From the NCBI GenBank assembly GCA_025057615.1, contig JANXBF010000005.1, positions 1-56,150 on the forward strand: a stretch of 56,150 nt of DNA. The letters run 5' to 3'. Below are positions 26,845 through 34,705 of the stretch, one piece after another. The notes beneath the pieces were generated by a model that searched no databases, had not been told where the DNA came from, and saw nothing but the letters and a program-made list of their open reading frames with translations. Position 1 is the first letter of the stretch. The number at the start of each line of letters is the position of its first letter. The position numbers and the translations under genes were made by a program. This stretch comes from Candidatus Calescibacterium sp. Lineage in GTDB: Bacteria > DRYD01.

Positions 26845-27239
26845 TGTATGGCGGTAAACTAATAAACCTCATTTGTAGACAATCAGCATTGACATTACTA
26901 AACATCTGTAAATCTCAAAAAAAACCAGAATATGGAGTATATATCAAAATATTAAACAATTTAGCTAGGATATTCTCAATACTTTCTGAATTGGATAGTG
27001 AACTTTATAAGATATATTTGACAAAAAAACAAGAAAAAAAGAAATATTTAAAAAAAATCATAAACTATCCAATTCTATACGGTATAAATTTTTCATTATT
27101 ACTATTATTTTTAACTACAAAGTTGAAACTACACAAATCTTTGAAAGTGGATGTTAAAATAATTCAAAGAACAGTTGTAAATTGTATTATTAGTAACATA
27201 GAATTGTTAAGAGAAAACATGAGAGTTTTTAAAGAATAA
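26844..27239 (+). CDS. Small protein of unknown function
   Basis: A 131-residue basic protein with a hydrophobic stretch near residues 75-92 (ILYGINFSLLLLFLTT) and otherwise helical, Lys-rich sequence. No family is recognised. The start overlaps the prfB stop by one base and its stop overlaps the permease start, so it is very likely a real, co-translated gene. Composition is A/C-leaning like the genes before it, whereas the next gene leans to G/T; the strand-bias switch of the window therefore falls near the end of this gene. Confidence 0.6.
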   Translation: MYGGKLINLICRQSALTLLNICKSQKKPEYGVYIKILNNLARIFSILSELDSELYKIYLTKKQEKKKYLKKIINYPILYGINFSLLLLFLTTKLKLHKSLKVDVKIIQRTVVNCIISNIELLRENMRVFKE

Positions 27240-28060
27240 TGAGATTTTTTTATCTAATTTTTCCATTCATTATTTTTTGGTTGGTGTTTAACGTATTATC
27301 TATAATTTTGGGTATTGTATATGTTTACAAGAATGTGGGGATAGTTGAAAGTTTTTTATTTGTATTGAAGGACCCATTATTTTGGATTTCGTTGAAAAAT
27401 TCATTTGTATACTGTTTAATAGTTATACCACTTCAATTGTTCTCTTTTTTTTTAGCGTTTATGATTTACAGTTTATCAAATAGGTGGGCATCGTTCTTTA
27501 GGATTATCTTGTATTTACCTGTAGTTGTTCCTATAGCAAGTATTGGTTTTGTATTCAAAATAATGTTCAATGATGAAGGAACGATAAATGACTTCTTATT
27601 GAAAATATTTGGATTAAAAATTCCATTTTTATCAAATTACTATTATTCAATGTTAGTTGCGTTTATGTTGACTTTTTGGAAAGGTTTAGGATATTATGTG
27701 GTTATTTATTTATCTTCGTTGTATTCAATATCAAAGGAAATAATAGAGAATTCAGTTATGGATGGGATGAATTTTTTTCAGAGAATGTGGTATATTTATT
27801 TACCATTATTGAAGGGGACCTTCTATTTTGCGTCTTTTTTATCGATGTTAGCGGCATTAAAAGTTTTTGCTGAGATTTTTATTGTTACTGAAGGTGGTCC
27901 AGGAACTTCAACATATACACTGATGATGTATATTTATTCTCGTGCTTTCCATAGTTTTGATCTTCCCACGGCAATAGCTGCTTCACTTATACTTTCATTT
28001 ATTGCGATACTTTTAAGTCTTTTCATATTTAAGAGACAAATAGAGAACATAAAAATTTAG
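27239..28060 (+). CDS. Sugar-type ABC transporter permease, MalF-like
   Basis: A 273-residue inner-membrane permease with six segments. The EAA loop reads NSVMDGMNFFQRMWYIYLPLL (about 178-198), and FIVTEGGPGTSTYTLMMYIY is the hallmark of MalF/UgpA-type subunits of carbohydrate importers. It should pair with the MalG-like permease at 21828. It follows the small unknown gene with one base of overlap and is the last gene before the origin region. G and T strongly exceed C and A on the coding strand, unlike the plus-strand genes upstream. Confidence 0.88.
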   Translation: MRFFYLIFPFIIFWLVFNVLSIILGIVYVYKNVGIVESFLFVLKDPLFWISLKNSFVYCLIVIPLQLFSFFLAFMIYSLSNRWASFFRIILYLPVVVPIASIGFVFKIMFNDEGTINDFLLKIFGLKIPFLSNYYYSMLVAFMLTFWKGLGYYVVIYLSSLYSISKEIIENSVMDGMNFFQRMWYIYLPLLKGTFYFASFLSMLAALKVFAEIFIVTEGGPGTSTYTLMMYIYSRAFHSFDLPTAIAASLILSFIAILLSLFIFKRQIENIKI

Positions 28061-28394
28061 TCATTTTTTAATCTAATTTCTTCATAATATTTAACAAAAT
28101 TTTAATAATTTTTTAACATTTTATTAATATTTAGTTAATAATTTTGTAATATTTGTAATAATTTTGCAATATTTTTGTAATATTTGTCATAATTTTTTAA
28201 CAAAGCAGCATAAATTTTAACAATTGTAACACTTTTTTCATAAAAATTTAACAATTTTGAGTCTTCTATTTATTGGTATAGTAGGAATAGAAGCTACACT
28301 AAAATTTTAACATTTAACATAATTTTGTAACAATTGTATTATTTTTTTTAATATTTTTAACAATAATTTAACATATTTTTAACAAAATTTTCAT

Positions 28395-28450
28395 GTTAAA
28401 TTTGTAAAAATAAAGTTAAATTTGTAAAAATTATGTTAAATTTGTAAAAA
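28395..28450. repeat. Three phased 16-bp direct repeats, 20-bp period
   Basis: GTTAAATTTGTAAAAA occurs identically at 28395-28410, 28415-28430 and 28435-28450, separated by four variable bases. The exact 20-bp spacing inside the AT-rich arm of the origin resembles iterons or a phased initiator-binding array. Confidence 0.85.
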
Positions 28451-28744
28451 ATTTTATATGTTCATTTTTTTGTAATTTTTGTAATAATTTTGTAATAATT
28501 TTAATAATTTTGCAATATTTTTTTAACAAAAATTGTTAAATTTTTTATTTTTAACAAAAATTTAATTTAGTTAACAAATATTTTACAAAATTTGTATATT
28601 TTATATATTGATAATACTATATTACTCGTTTCAAGAAAATTTTTAATATTTTTTATTTTTTTGTAATATTTGTAATAACTCTGTAATAATTGTTAAAAAA
28701 TTTTTAACTTAATTTACATTTTTGTAATAATCAAAAATTAGCAT

Positions 28745-29071
28745 TTTTCCACCCCTTTTTCCATTTTTTCCACATTTTTTCCACATAGTTTTCCACATAC
28801 CCCCAAAATTTTTCCACATCGTTTCACTAAGTTTTCCACATTTTTAACATTTTTTTCCACATGTGGAAAAAATACCCAATTTTTGTGGAAAAATCTTTTC
28901 AAAATGTGGAAAAAGTACCTCAAAGATGTGGAAAAAATGTGGAAAACTTTTTTAAATCAACTTTTTTTTTCCACCCCTTTCCAAATTTTTTCCACATCTT
29001 TTCCACATACCCCAGAACCGAAAAACCTTACAAATACTCAAATTGTGAAAGTTTTCCACAAATGTGGATAA
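28745..29071. repeat. Cluster of DnaA-box-like sites
   Basis: Exact TTTTCCACA on the plus strand at 28766, 28777, 28789, 28810, 28832, 28853, 28988, 28999 and 29052 (first bases). Exact TGTGGAAAA (same site reversed) at 28862, 28884, 28905, 28927 and 28938. The textbook box TTATCCACA is present reversed at 29063-29071. TTTTCCACC variants lie at 28745 and 28967. Spacings of 11-22 bases suit cooperative DnaA loading. The orientation switches at 28861/28862 and back near 28967. Confidence 0.9.
28851..28872. other. 22-bp perfect palindrome at the centre of the DnaA-box cluster
   Basis: Boxes 28853-28861 and 28862-28870 abut head to head to form TTTTCCACATGTGGAAAA, extended by two T/A pairs on each side. 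The symmetry axis marks where box orientation flips from forward to reverse. Confidence 0.9.
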
Positions 29072-29074
29072 TTA

Positions 29075-29117
29075 TACTACTACTGTCTTTAATAATAAAT
29101 ATATATAATAGTAGTAA
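29075..29117. other. TAC/TAG triplet runs next to the consensus DnaA box
   Basis: TACTACTACT (29075-29084) follows the consensus box by 3 bases and TAGTAGTAA (29109-29117) lies 24 bases further on, as an inverted pair around A/T-only sequence. On one strand or the other both give repeated TAG triplets, like the DnaA-trio element on which DnaA opens the duplex. Confidence 0.5.
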
Positions 29118-29265
29118 TACAACTACGAACAGATTTTTTAATATTTTTTTTTAATATTCATTTTCCTATTTTAATCAGTCTTGCTATTTTTTTCTAAAAG
29201 GTAAAAAACTGTATACTCAAGAATTCCTTAAAATGGAAAGTCAAAAATGAATGGAGGTTTTCAAA

Positions 29266-31806
29266 ATGCTAAATCAGAAGCAGGTTTTAAACCACAATCA
29301 AATAAGAACCACTTTCCTAAATTTCTTCGAGAAAAAGGGACATGTTGTACTTAACAGTTTTAGTCTGATTCCGGAGAATGATCCTTCTCTTTTATTTGTT
29401 GCTGCTGGTATGGTTCCATTCAAAGCTGAGTTTGCTGGTAAAATTGAGCCAAAGTACAAAAGGATTAGTACATGCCAAAAATGTTTCAGAATGGATGATA
29501 TAGATAATGTTGGTTGGACTTTGAGGCATCACACTTTTTTTGAAATGCTCGGAAATTTCTCTTTTGGAGACTATTTTAAGAGAGAATCTATTGAGTGGGC
29601 CTATGAGCTTCTTACGGAAGTTTACAAAATAGATTCTTCTAGACTTTACTTCAGTTGTCATCCTGATGACGATGAAGCGGAAGAAGTTTGGTTGAGTTTG
29701 GGAGTTAAAAAAGAGAAGATAGTAAGACTAGAAGATAATTTTTGGGGGCCTGCGGGACCAACTGGCCCCTGTGGACCATCAAGTGAAATATTCTATGAAA
29801 ATTTTCATTGTCCGAATCCCTTATGTAAGCCTGGTTATGAATGTAAGGAATGCGAAAAAAATGAAAGATTCATAGAAATATGGAATATAGTGTTTACACA
29901 GTATTTCAAGGAGTCCGATGGAAGTTTATCTCCTCTCCCACAAAAAAACATAGACACAGGGATGGGATTAGAAAGGCTTACAAAAATTCTCCAAGAAAAA
30001 CCAAATCAATATCAAACAGATCTGTTTTTACCAATCATATCGAGATTGGAAGAATTGGTCCATAAGGATGTAGATGAAGTTTATAAAGAATTGAAGATAA
30101 AATACAATCATGAAAAATATCTGGAAAATAGAGAAGTCTATAAGAGAATAGTGGCTGATCATATTAGGGGGGCGGTTTTTTTACTTGCGGATGGTGTTGT
30201 TCCTTCTAATGAGGGGAGAGGGTATGTTCTCAGAAAACTTATTAGGAGAGCACTGCTTTATTCCAGACTCTTGGGAATAAAAACATCATATCTAAATACT
30301 ATACCTGATATTGTGGAATATATATATCGGGATGTTTATTCTGAAATATCTTCCAGAAAAGAGTATATAAAAAGGATGCTAGAAAATGAAGAAAATGGAT
30401 TTTCTAAAAATTTGTCCAAAGGTATGGATTATTTATCAAAAATTGATTTCAAAAAGCTCACAGGTAAAGATGCTTTCTTTTTATATGATACTTTGGGTTT
30501 TCCCATAGAACTAACTTTGGAAATATCTAAAAGTCAGAACTTTATTATTGATTTAAATGAGTTTTATGAGGAACTTGAGATTCAGAAGCAAAGGTCGCGT
30601 CAAAAATCTGTCGATATAAAAATATTTTCAATAAAGGAAAAGTATTCAACTTCTTTTGTAGGTTATGATCATCTTGATTACCAATCGAAAGTAATTGGTA
30701 TATTGAAGAGAGAAGATGGGAAGCTCAACTCTTTGGATTATTATGAAGATAATGATGAGGTTATACTTGTAGTTGAAGAAACTCCATTCTATCCTGAATC
30801 GGGAGGGCAGGTTGGTGATAAGGGAAGAATATTCAATGAGAATTTTACTTTTATTGTAGATGATACCCAAAAACATGTGGAAGGTTTTGTTTTTCACATA
30901 GGTAGAATTGTTAATGGTTTTGTCAGATTGGGAGATGAGGTTCATTTGTCAGTTGATAAGAAAAGGAGGAAATTGACTGCTATAAATCATACGGCTACGC
31001 ATTTGTTGCATTCTGCCTTGAGAAAAATTTTAGGACATCATGTTTATCAAGCTGGATCTTTAGTTGATTATGATAAATTGAGGTTTGACTTTACTCATTT
31101 TGATAATCTTTCAGATTTGGATGTTAAGAATATAGAGGATTTGGTAAATGAGAAAATATTGGAGAATATTGATGTTGAGGTTTCTTATAAACCTCTAAGA
31201 GTTGCTTTGGATGAGGGTGCTATTGCTCTTTTTGCAGAAAAATATCCTGATTTGGTAAGGACTGTTAGGATTGGAGGTTTTTCCTATGAGCTTTGTGGAG
31301 GAACTCATGTTAAAAATACTTCTGTTATTGGAATATTTAAAATAGTTAGTTCTGGTTCTGTACAGATGGGAGTTAAAAGGTTGGAAGCAATAACATCATT
31401 AAAAGTCTTGGAATTTTCCAGAATTTTGGAACAAAGAAATTCACAATTGAAAAGTATTACTAAACAGGAGGAAAATAATCTTATAAATTATGTTAGTAAG
31501 TTAATGAATGAGAATAAAGAATTGGCTAAGAAAAACAGGGATTTGAAAGTCAAATTTTACAGAAAATATCTAGATGGAATTAATTTTGAAAATAAACCTT
31601 TAGAATTTGAAGTTGAAGAAGAAGAGGACATGTTTATTATTCATGACATTATAAAATTGAAGCAGAAGTATTTTGCTTTTTACAAATTAAAAGATAAGAA
31701 GATAGCTGTATTTCATAAAGATTTTGTGGATTATTTTAAAAATTTAGTAAAAGTGGACAAAATTAGGTTTATACCTTTGGGAGATTACTTTAGGGTAGTA
31801 ATTTAA
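29266..31806 (+). CDS. alaS: Alanyl-tRNA synthetase
   Basis: An 846-residue class II synthetase that charges tRNA-Ala. Seen: SFSLIPENDPSLLFVAAGMVPFK, the RHHTFFEMLGNFSFGDYFK motif, GMGLERL (motif 3), and in the editing domain NHTATHLLHSALR and CGGTHVKNTS with the zinc-binding His and Cys residues. The C-terminal domain is short and divergent. The frame opens at 29251, but GGAGG at 29253-29257 is 8 bases before the ATG at 29266, which is taken as start. First gene on the right side of the origin; the coding strand is strongly G/T-leaning, as for a leading strand. Confidence 0.96.
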   Translation: MLNQKQVLNHNQIRTTFLNFFEKKGHVVLNSFSLIPENDPSLLFVAAGMVPFKAEFAGKIEPKYKRISTCQKCFRMDDIDNVGWTLRHHTFFEMLGNFSFGDYFKRESIEWAYELLTEVYKIDSSRLYFSCHPDDDEAEEVWLSLGVKKEKIVRLEDNFWGPAGPTGPCGPSSEIFYENFHCPNPLCKPGYECKECEKNERFIEIWNIVFTQYFKESDGSLSPLPQKNIDTGMGLERLTKILQEKPNQYQTDLFLPIISRLEELVHKDVDEVYKELKIKYNHEKYLENREVYKRIVADHIRGAVFLLADGVVPSNEGRGYVLRKLIRRALLYSRLLGIKTSYLNTIPDIVEYIYRDVYSEISSRKEYIKRMLENEENGFSKNLSKGMDYLSKIDFKKLTGKDAFFLYDTLGFPIELTLEISKSQNFIIDLNEFYEELEIQKQRSRQKSVDIKIFSIKEKYSTSFVGYDHLDYQSKVIGILKREDGKLNSLDYYEDNDEVILVVEETPFYPESGGQVGDKGRIFNENFTFIVDDTQKHVEGFVFHIGRIVNGFVRLGDEVHLSVDKKRRKLTAINHTATHLLHSALRKILGHHVYQAGSLVDYDKLRFDFTHFDNLSDLDVKNIEDLVNEKILENIDVEVSYKPLRVALDEGAIALFAEKYPDLVRTVRIGGFSYELCGGTHVKNTSVIGIFKIVSSGSVQMGVKRLEAITSLKVLEFSRILEQRNSQLKSITKQEENNLINYVSKLMNENKELAKKNRDLKVKFYRKYLDGINFENKPLEFEVEEEEDMFIIHDIIKLKQKYFAFYKLKDKKIAVFHKDFVDYFKNLVKVDKIRFIPLGDYFRVVI

Positions 31807-31887
31807 ATTAATTTTTTTATAAATACAATCTAATAGTGTTTGGTAGGAGTTTATATTATATTTTTATAAAATAAAAAATAGAGGTTT

Positions 31888-32826
31888 ATGGGGATTATAA
31901 AAAAGAATCTATTCGATAACAAAGAGTTTTCTGAAGAAAAAAAAGATAATTCTTATACTTCTCCAAAGATATTGGGTAATATTATTAAGCATGATTTTTT
32001 AGGTAAAGAAATTGTATCTATTTCTTTAAATCAAGAAAAATTGAACAAAAAAATAATAAAGAGAGAAGATGTTTCTCTGCCTGTTAATGAAATCATTGAA
32101 GAGATTAAAGATGTTAGTATAGTTGGTAAATCTTCTTTAGAATTCGAACTTGAGGAGGAGAAAAATAGGTATCAGAGACTAAATGAGGAACTTGAAAAGA
32201 AAATAAATGAACAGAATTTGAGAATTCAAGAAATAGAGAATATGAAAGGAACGGTTTTAACAGAAGCTCAAAAGCAAGCAGAGATGATCATTAAAAAGGC
32301 AATAGAAGAGGCTCAAAACAAGGCTAAAGAGATTTTAGAACAATCCTATAGTCAGGGATTTCAACAAGGATTGGAAGATGCTCATAAGAAATTGGAAAAT
32401 GAGTATCAAAAGAAAATCTTGGAACTACAGCAAGAAATAGATAACATATTTAATATTAGGAAGAAGTTGGTTAAAGATTTTGAAAAAGAGTTAATAGAGC
32501 TTGTTTTGGATGTTGCTGAAAGAATTATTTCCAAAAAAATAGAAGAGGAAGGTAGTGTGGTTGTTTCTTACCTTTCTGATTTACTTACAAGAGTTGAAAG
32601 AAGTAAATCTATTACTATTTGGGTAAATCCTGATGAATTGGAAGATGTTAAAAATTTTAAGGAAAATTTTAAATATTTGCTTGAAGATGTTGAAAATTTA
32701 ACTATTGCTCCTGATCAGAGAATCTCTAAAGGTGGATGTATCATAGAGACAAATTTTGGTAAAATTGACTCCAGAATATCAACTAAATTTGATGTTCTAA
32801 AAGAAATATTGTTGAGGAGTAAATAG
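31888..32826 (+). CDS. fliH: Flagellar export stator protein FliH
   Basis: A 312-residue protein with a variable N-terminus, a long charged coiled coil at about 85-220 containing the KEILEQSYSQGFQQGLEDA segment typical of FliH/YscL, and a C-terminal domain (ELVLDVAERIISKKI, then GGCIIETNFGKIDSRI) like that of V/F-type ATPase peripheral stalks. FliH dimers hold and regulate the export ATPase FliI at the base of the flagellum. Followed at once by fliI (1-base overlap). TAGAGG precedes the ATG with short spacing. The gene symbol rests on both sequence and gene order. Confidence 0.88.
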   Translation: MGIIKKNLFDNKEFSEEKKDNSYTSPKILGNIIKHDFLGKEIVSISLNQEKLNKKIIKREDVSLPVNEIIEEIKDVSIVGKSSLEFELEEEKNRYQRLNEELEKKINEQNLRIQEIENMKGTVLTEAQKQAEMIIKKAIEEAQNKAKEILEQSYSQGFQQGLEDAHKKLENEYQKKILELQQEIDNIFNIRKKLVKDFEKELIELVLDVAERIISKKIEEEGSVVVSYLSDLLTRVERSKSITIWVNPDELEDVKNFKENFKYLLEDVENLTIAPDQRISKGGCIIETNFGKIDSRISTKFDVLKEILLRSK

Positions 32827-34178
32827 TGTTAGAGCTTGAAAAATACAAAAATATAATTAAAAGTATATCTTCTAAGGATTTGGTTAAGGTATATGGAAAA
32901 GTTAAACAGGTTATAGGCTTAGTTATAGAGAGTGACGGTCCTCCATGTCAGATTGGTGAGATTTGTCATATTTATCCTAATGAATACTCTGAGCCTATAG
33001 TTGCCGAGGTTGTCGGTTTCAAAGAGGACAGAGTGTTACTTATGCCGATAGGTTCAACTATTGGTGTTTCTCCAGGCAATGAGGTTAGAGCCACTGGAAA
33101 GCAGCTGATGGTTAAGGTTGGTCCTAAGATATTGGGAAGGATACTTGACGGTTTAGGTAATCCCATTGATGGAAAGGGTAATTTGGAGTATGAGGAGTTG
33201 TATCCTATATACAATGAGCCTCCAAATCCTTTTTTAAGGCCGAGGATAAAAACTCCTCTTTCTATCGGTGTTAGGGCTATAGATTCTCTACTTACATTGG
33301 GTAAGGGACAGAGGGTTGGAATCTTTGCAGGATCTGGCGTAGGAAAAAGTACCACTTTGTCGATGATAACTAGATTTACAGAGGCAGATCTTACTGTTCT
33401 CTGTTTGGTTGGAGAACGTGGTAGGGAATTAAGAGATTTTATTGAAAGAGACCTAGGAGAAGAGGGATTAAAGAGATCTGTTGTTGTGGTTGCTACTTCG
33501 GATACCCCTGCTCTTGTTAGGTTAAAGGCTGCTTATGTAGCAACTGCCATAGCTGAGTATTTCAGAGATAAAGGTAAAGATGTAATTCTGATGATGGATT
33601 CTGTAACGAGGTTTGCTATGGCTCAAAGGGAAATAGGATTGGCTATTGGAGAACCACCATCTACTAAGGGTTACACACCATCTGTTTTTGCACTTTTGCC
33701 AAAGCTAATGGAAAGGCCTGGAAATTCTCCAACAGGTAGTATAACAGCAATATATACTGTTTTGGTTGAGGGTGACGATATGAACGAGCCAATAGCTGAT
33801 ACTACAAGAGGTATATTGGATGGACACATCGTTTTGTCCAGACAACTTGCACATATGAATCATTATCCTGCTATAGACGTTTTACAATCTGTAAGTAGAT
33901 TGTTCGTCGAGATAACTACCGAAGAGCATCAAAAGGCAGCAGGAATAGTTAGAGAAATATTGAGCACTTATAAAAAAAATGAAGATATAATATCCCTTGG
34001 TATGTATAAAAAGGGAACTGACCCGAGAATAGATTACGCAATTGAGAAAATAGACCAGGTTAATTCTTTTTTGAGACAAGGAGTTTTTGAACCGGACAAT
34101 ATTAAAAATACCATAGAGAAATTGATCCAATTGGTCAATGACTATGATGATAAGGTTACAAAGAGGTTGAATAAATAA
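32826..34178 (+). CDS. fliI: Flagellum-specific export ATPase FliI
   Basis: A 450-residue F1-beta-like ATPase that energises flagellar type III export. Seen: Walker A GSGVGKST at 169-176, GERGRELRDFIERDLG, the MMDSVTRFAMAQREIGLAIGEPP block that is diagnostic for FliI/YscN, and SITAIYTVLVEGDDMNEPIADTTRGILDGH. Start is GTG at 32826 sharing its first base with the fliH stop codon. Flanked by fliH and fliJ, the standard export trio. A virulence type III ATPase is unlikely because both neighbours are flagellar types. Confidence 0.96.
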   Translation: MLELEKYKNIIKSISSKDLVKVYGKVKQVIGLVIESDGPPCQIGEICHIYPNEYSEPIVAEVVGFKEDRVLLMPIGSTIGVSPGNEVRATGKQLMVKVGPKILGRILDGLGNPIDGKGNLEYEELYPIYNEPPNPFLRPRIKTPLSIGVRAIDSLLTLGKGQRVGIFAGSGVGKSTTLSMITRFTEADLTVLCLVGERGRELRDFIERDLGEEGLKRSVVVVATSDTPALVRLKAAYVATAIAEYFRDKGKDVILMMDSVTRFAMAQREIGLAIGEPPSTKGYTPSVFALLPKLMERPGNSPTGSITAIYTVLVEGDDMNEPIADTTRGILDGHIVLSRQLAHMNHYPAIDVLQSVSRLFVEITTEEHQKAAGIVREILSTYKKNEDIISLGMYKKGTDPRIDYAIEKIDQVNSFLRQGVFEPDNIKNTIEKLIQLVNDYDDKVTKRLNK

Positions 34179-34636
34179 TGTATTCTAAACCTTTTAAATT
34201 TAAATTGGAAAAAGTATTACAAATGAAGTTGGAAGAAGAAGAGGAACAGAAAAGAGTTTATGCCAAGGCACAAAAAAAATTAATAGAAGAGGAAAACAAA
34301 TTGGAAAACTTAATAAAAAGCCTACAATTGAAGACAGAAGAGTATAAATTTAAGCTTATGCAAGTTGGTCAGCCAGAGTATTTCCATAATTTTAACAATT
34401 ATTTGGATAAATTAAAAAAAGATATAGAATTACAGAAGATAGTTGTTGAACAAGCTAAAATACAATTGGAGATAGAGAAACAAAAACTACAGGAAAAAAT
34501 GAATGAAAGAAAAAGTTTTGAGAAACTGAAAGAGAAAGAGTATCAGAGGTATCTTCAAGAGCAAAAAATGGCCGAAAATAAATTTTTGGACGAACTATCA
34601 AGTATAAAATTTTCAAGAAATAAAACACAGAATTAG
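34178..34636 (+). CDS. fliJ: Flagellar export chaperone FliJ
   Basis: A 152-residue, almost wholly helical coiled-coil protein rich in Lys, Glu and Gln, starting FKFKLEKVLQMKLEEEEEQK, as FliJ proteins do. FliJ fits into the FliI hexamer like a rotary stalk and helps in export and chaperone recycling. Its start overlaps the fliI stop by one base, which completes fliHIJ. Sequence alone would be weak evidence because coiled coils look alike; the position makes the call firm. No other flagellar genes follow. Confidence 0.85.
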   Translation: MYSKPFKFKLEKVLQMKLEEEEEQKRVYAKAQKKLIEEENKLENLIKSLQLKTEEYKFKLMQVGQPEYFHNFNNYLDKLKKDIELQKIVVEQAKIQLEIEKQKLQEKMNERKSFEKLKEKEYQRYLQEQKMAENKFLDELSSIKFSRNKTQN

Positions 34637-34705
34637 TTTTTTGAAGGAATTATACAAATTAAGGAGAATAAGATAATTGGGGTCTGGAAGAAAGACTTTT
34701 CGGAA

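Larger units (their letters stand above)
28061..29180. other. Probable chromosomal replication origin (oriC)
   Basis: The only long gene-free stretch. It holds, in order: about 680 bases of almost pure A/T with repeated TTTGTAATA and TTTAACA motifs and 20-bp-phased direct repeats (a candidate unwinding element); a cluster of DnaA-box-like TTTTCCACA/TGTGGAAAA sites at 28745-29007, with two more boxes at 29052-29071, one of them the exact consensus TTATCCACA; then TAC and TAG triplet runs. The plus strand changes from C- to G-leaning near 27.1 kb, as expected where leading strands diverge. No dnaA, dnaN or gidA is in the window. Short open frames across the cluster are by-products of the repeats. 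Confidence 0.85.

Noticed and set aside
28061-28740. CRISPR array or satellite in the repetitive AT-rich stretch
   Set aside because: Repeats are short, imperfect outside the three phased copies, and the intervals are 4 bases; no cas genes are present.
28738-29154. Short open frames on both strands across the DnaA-box cluster (products rich in MWKN/VEK repeats)
   Set aside because: They are translations of the repeated TGTGGAAAA sites, lack ribosome sites and overlap each other on both strands.
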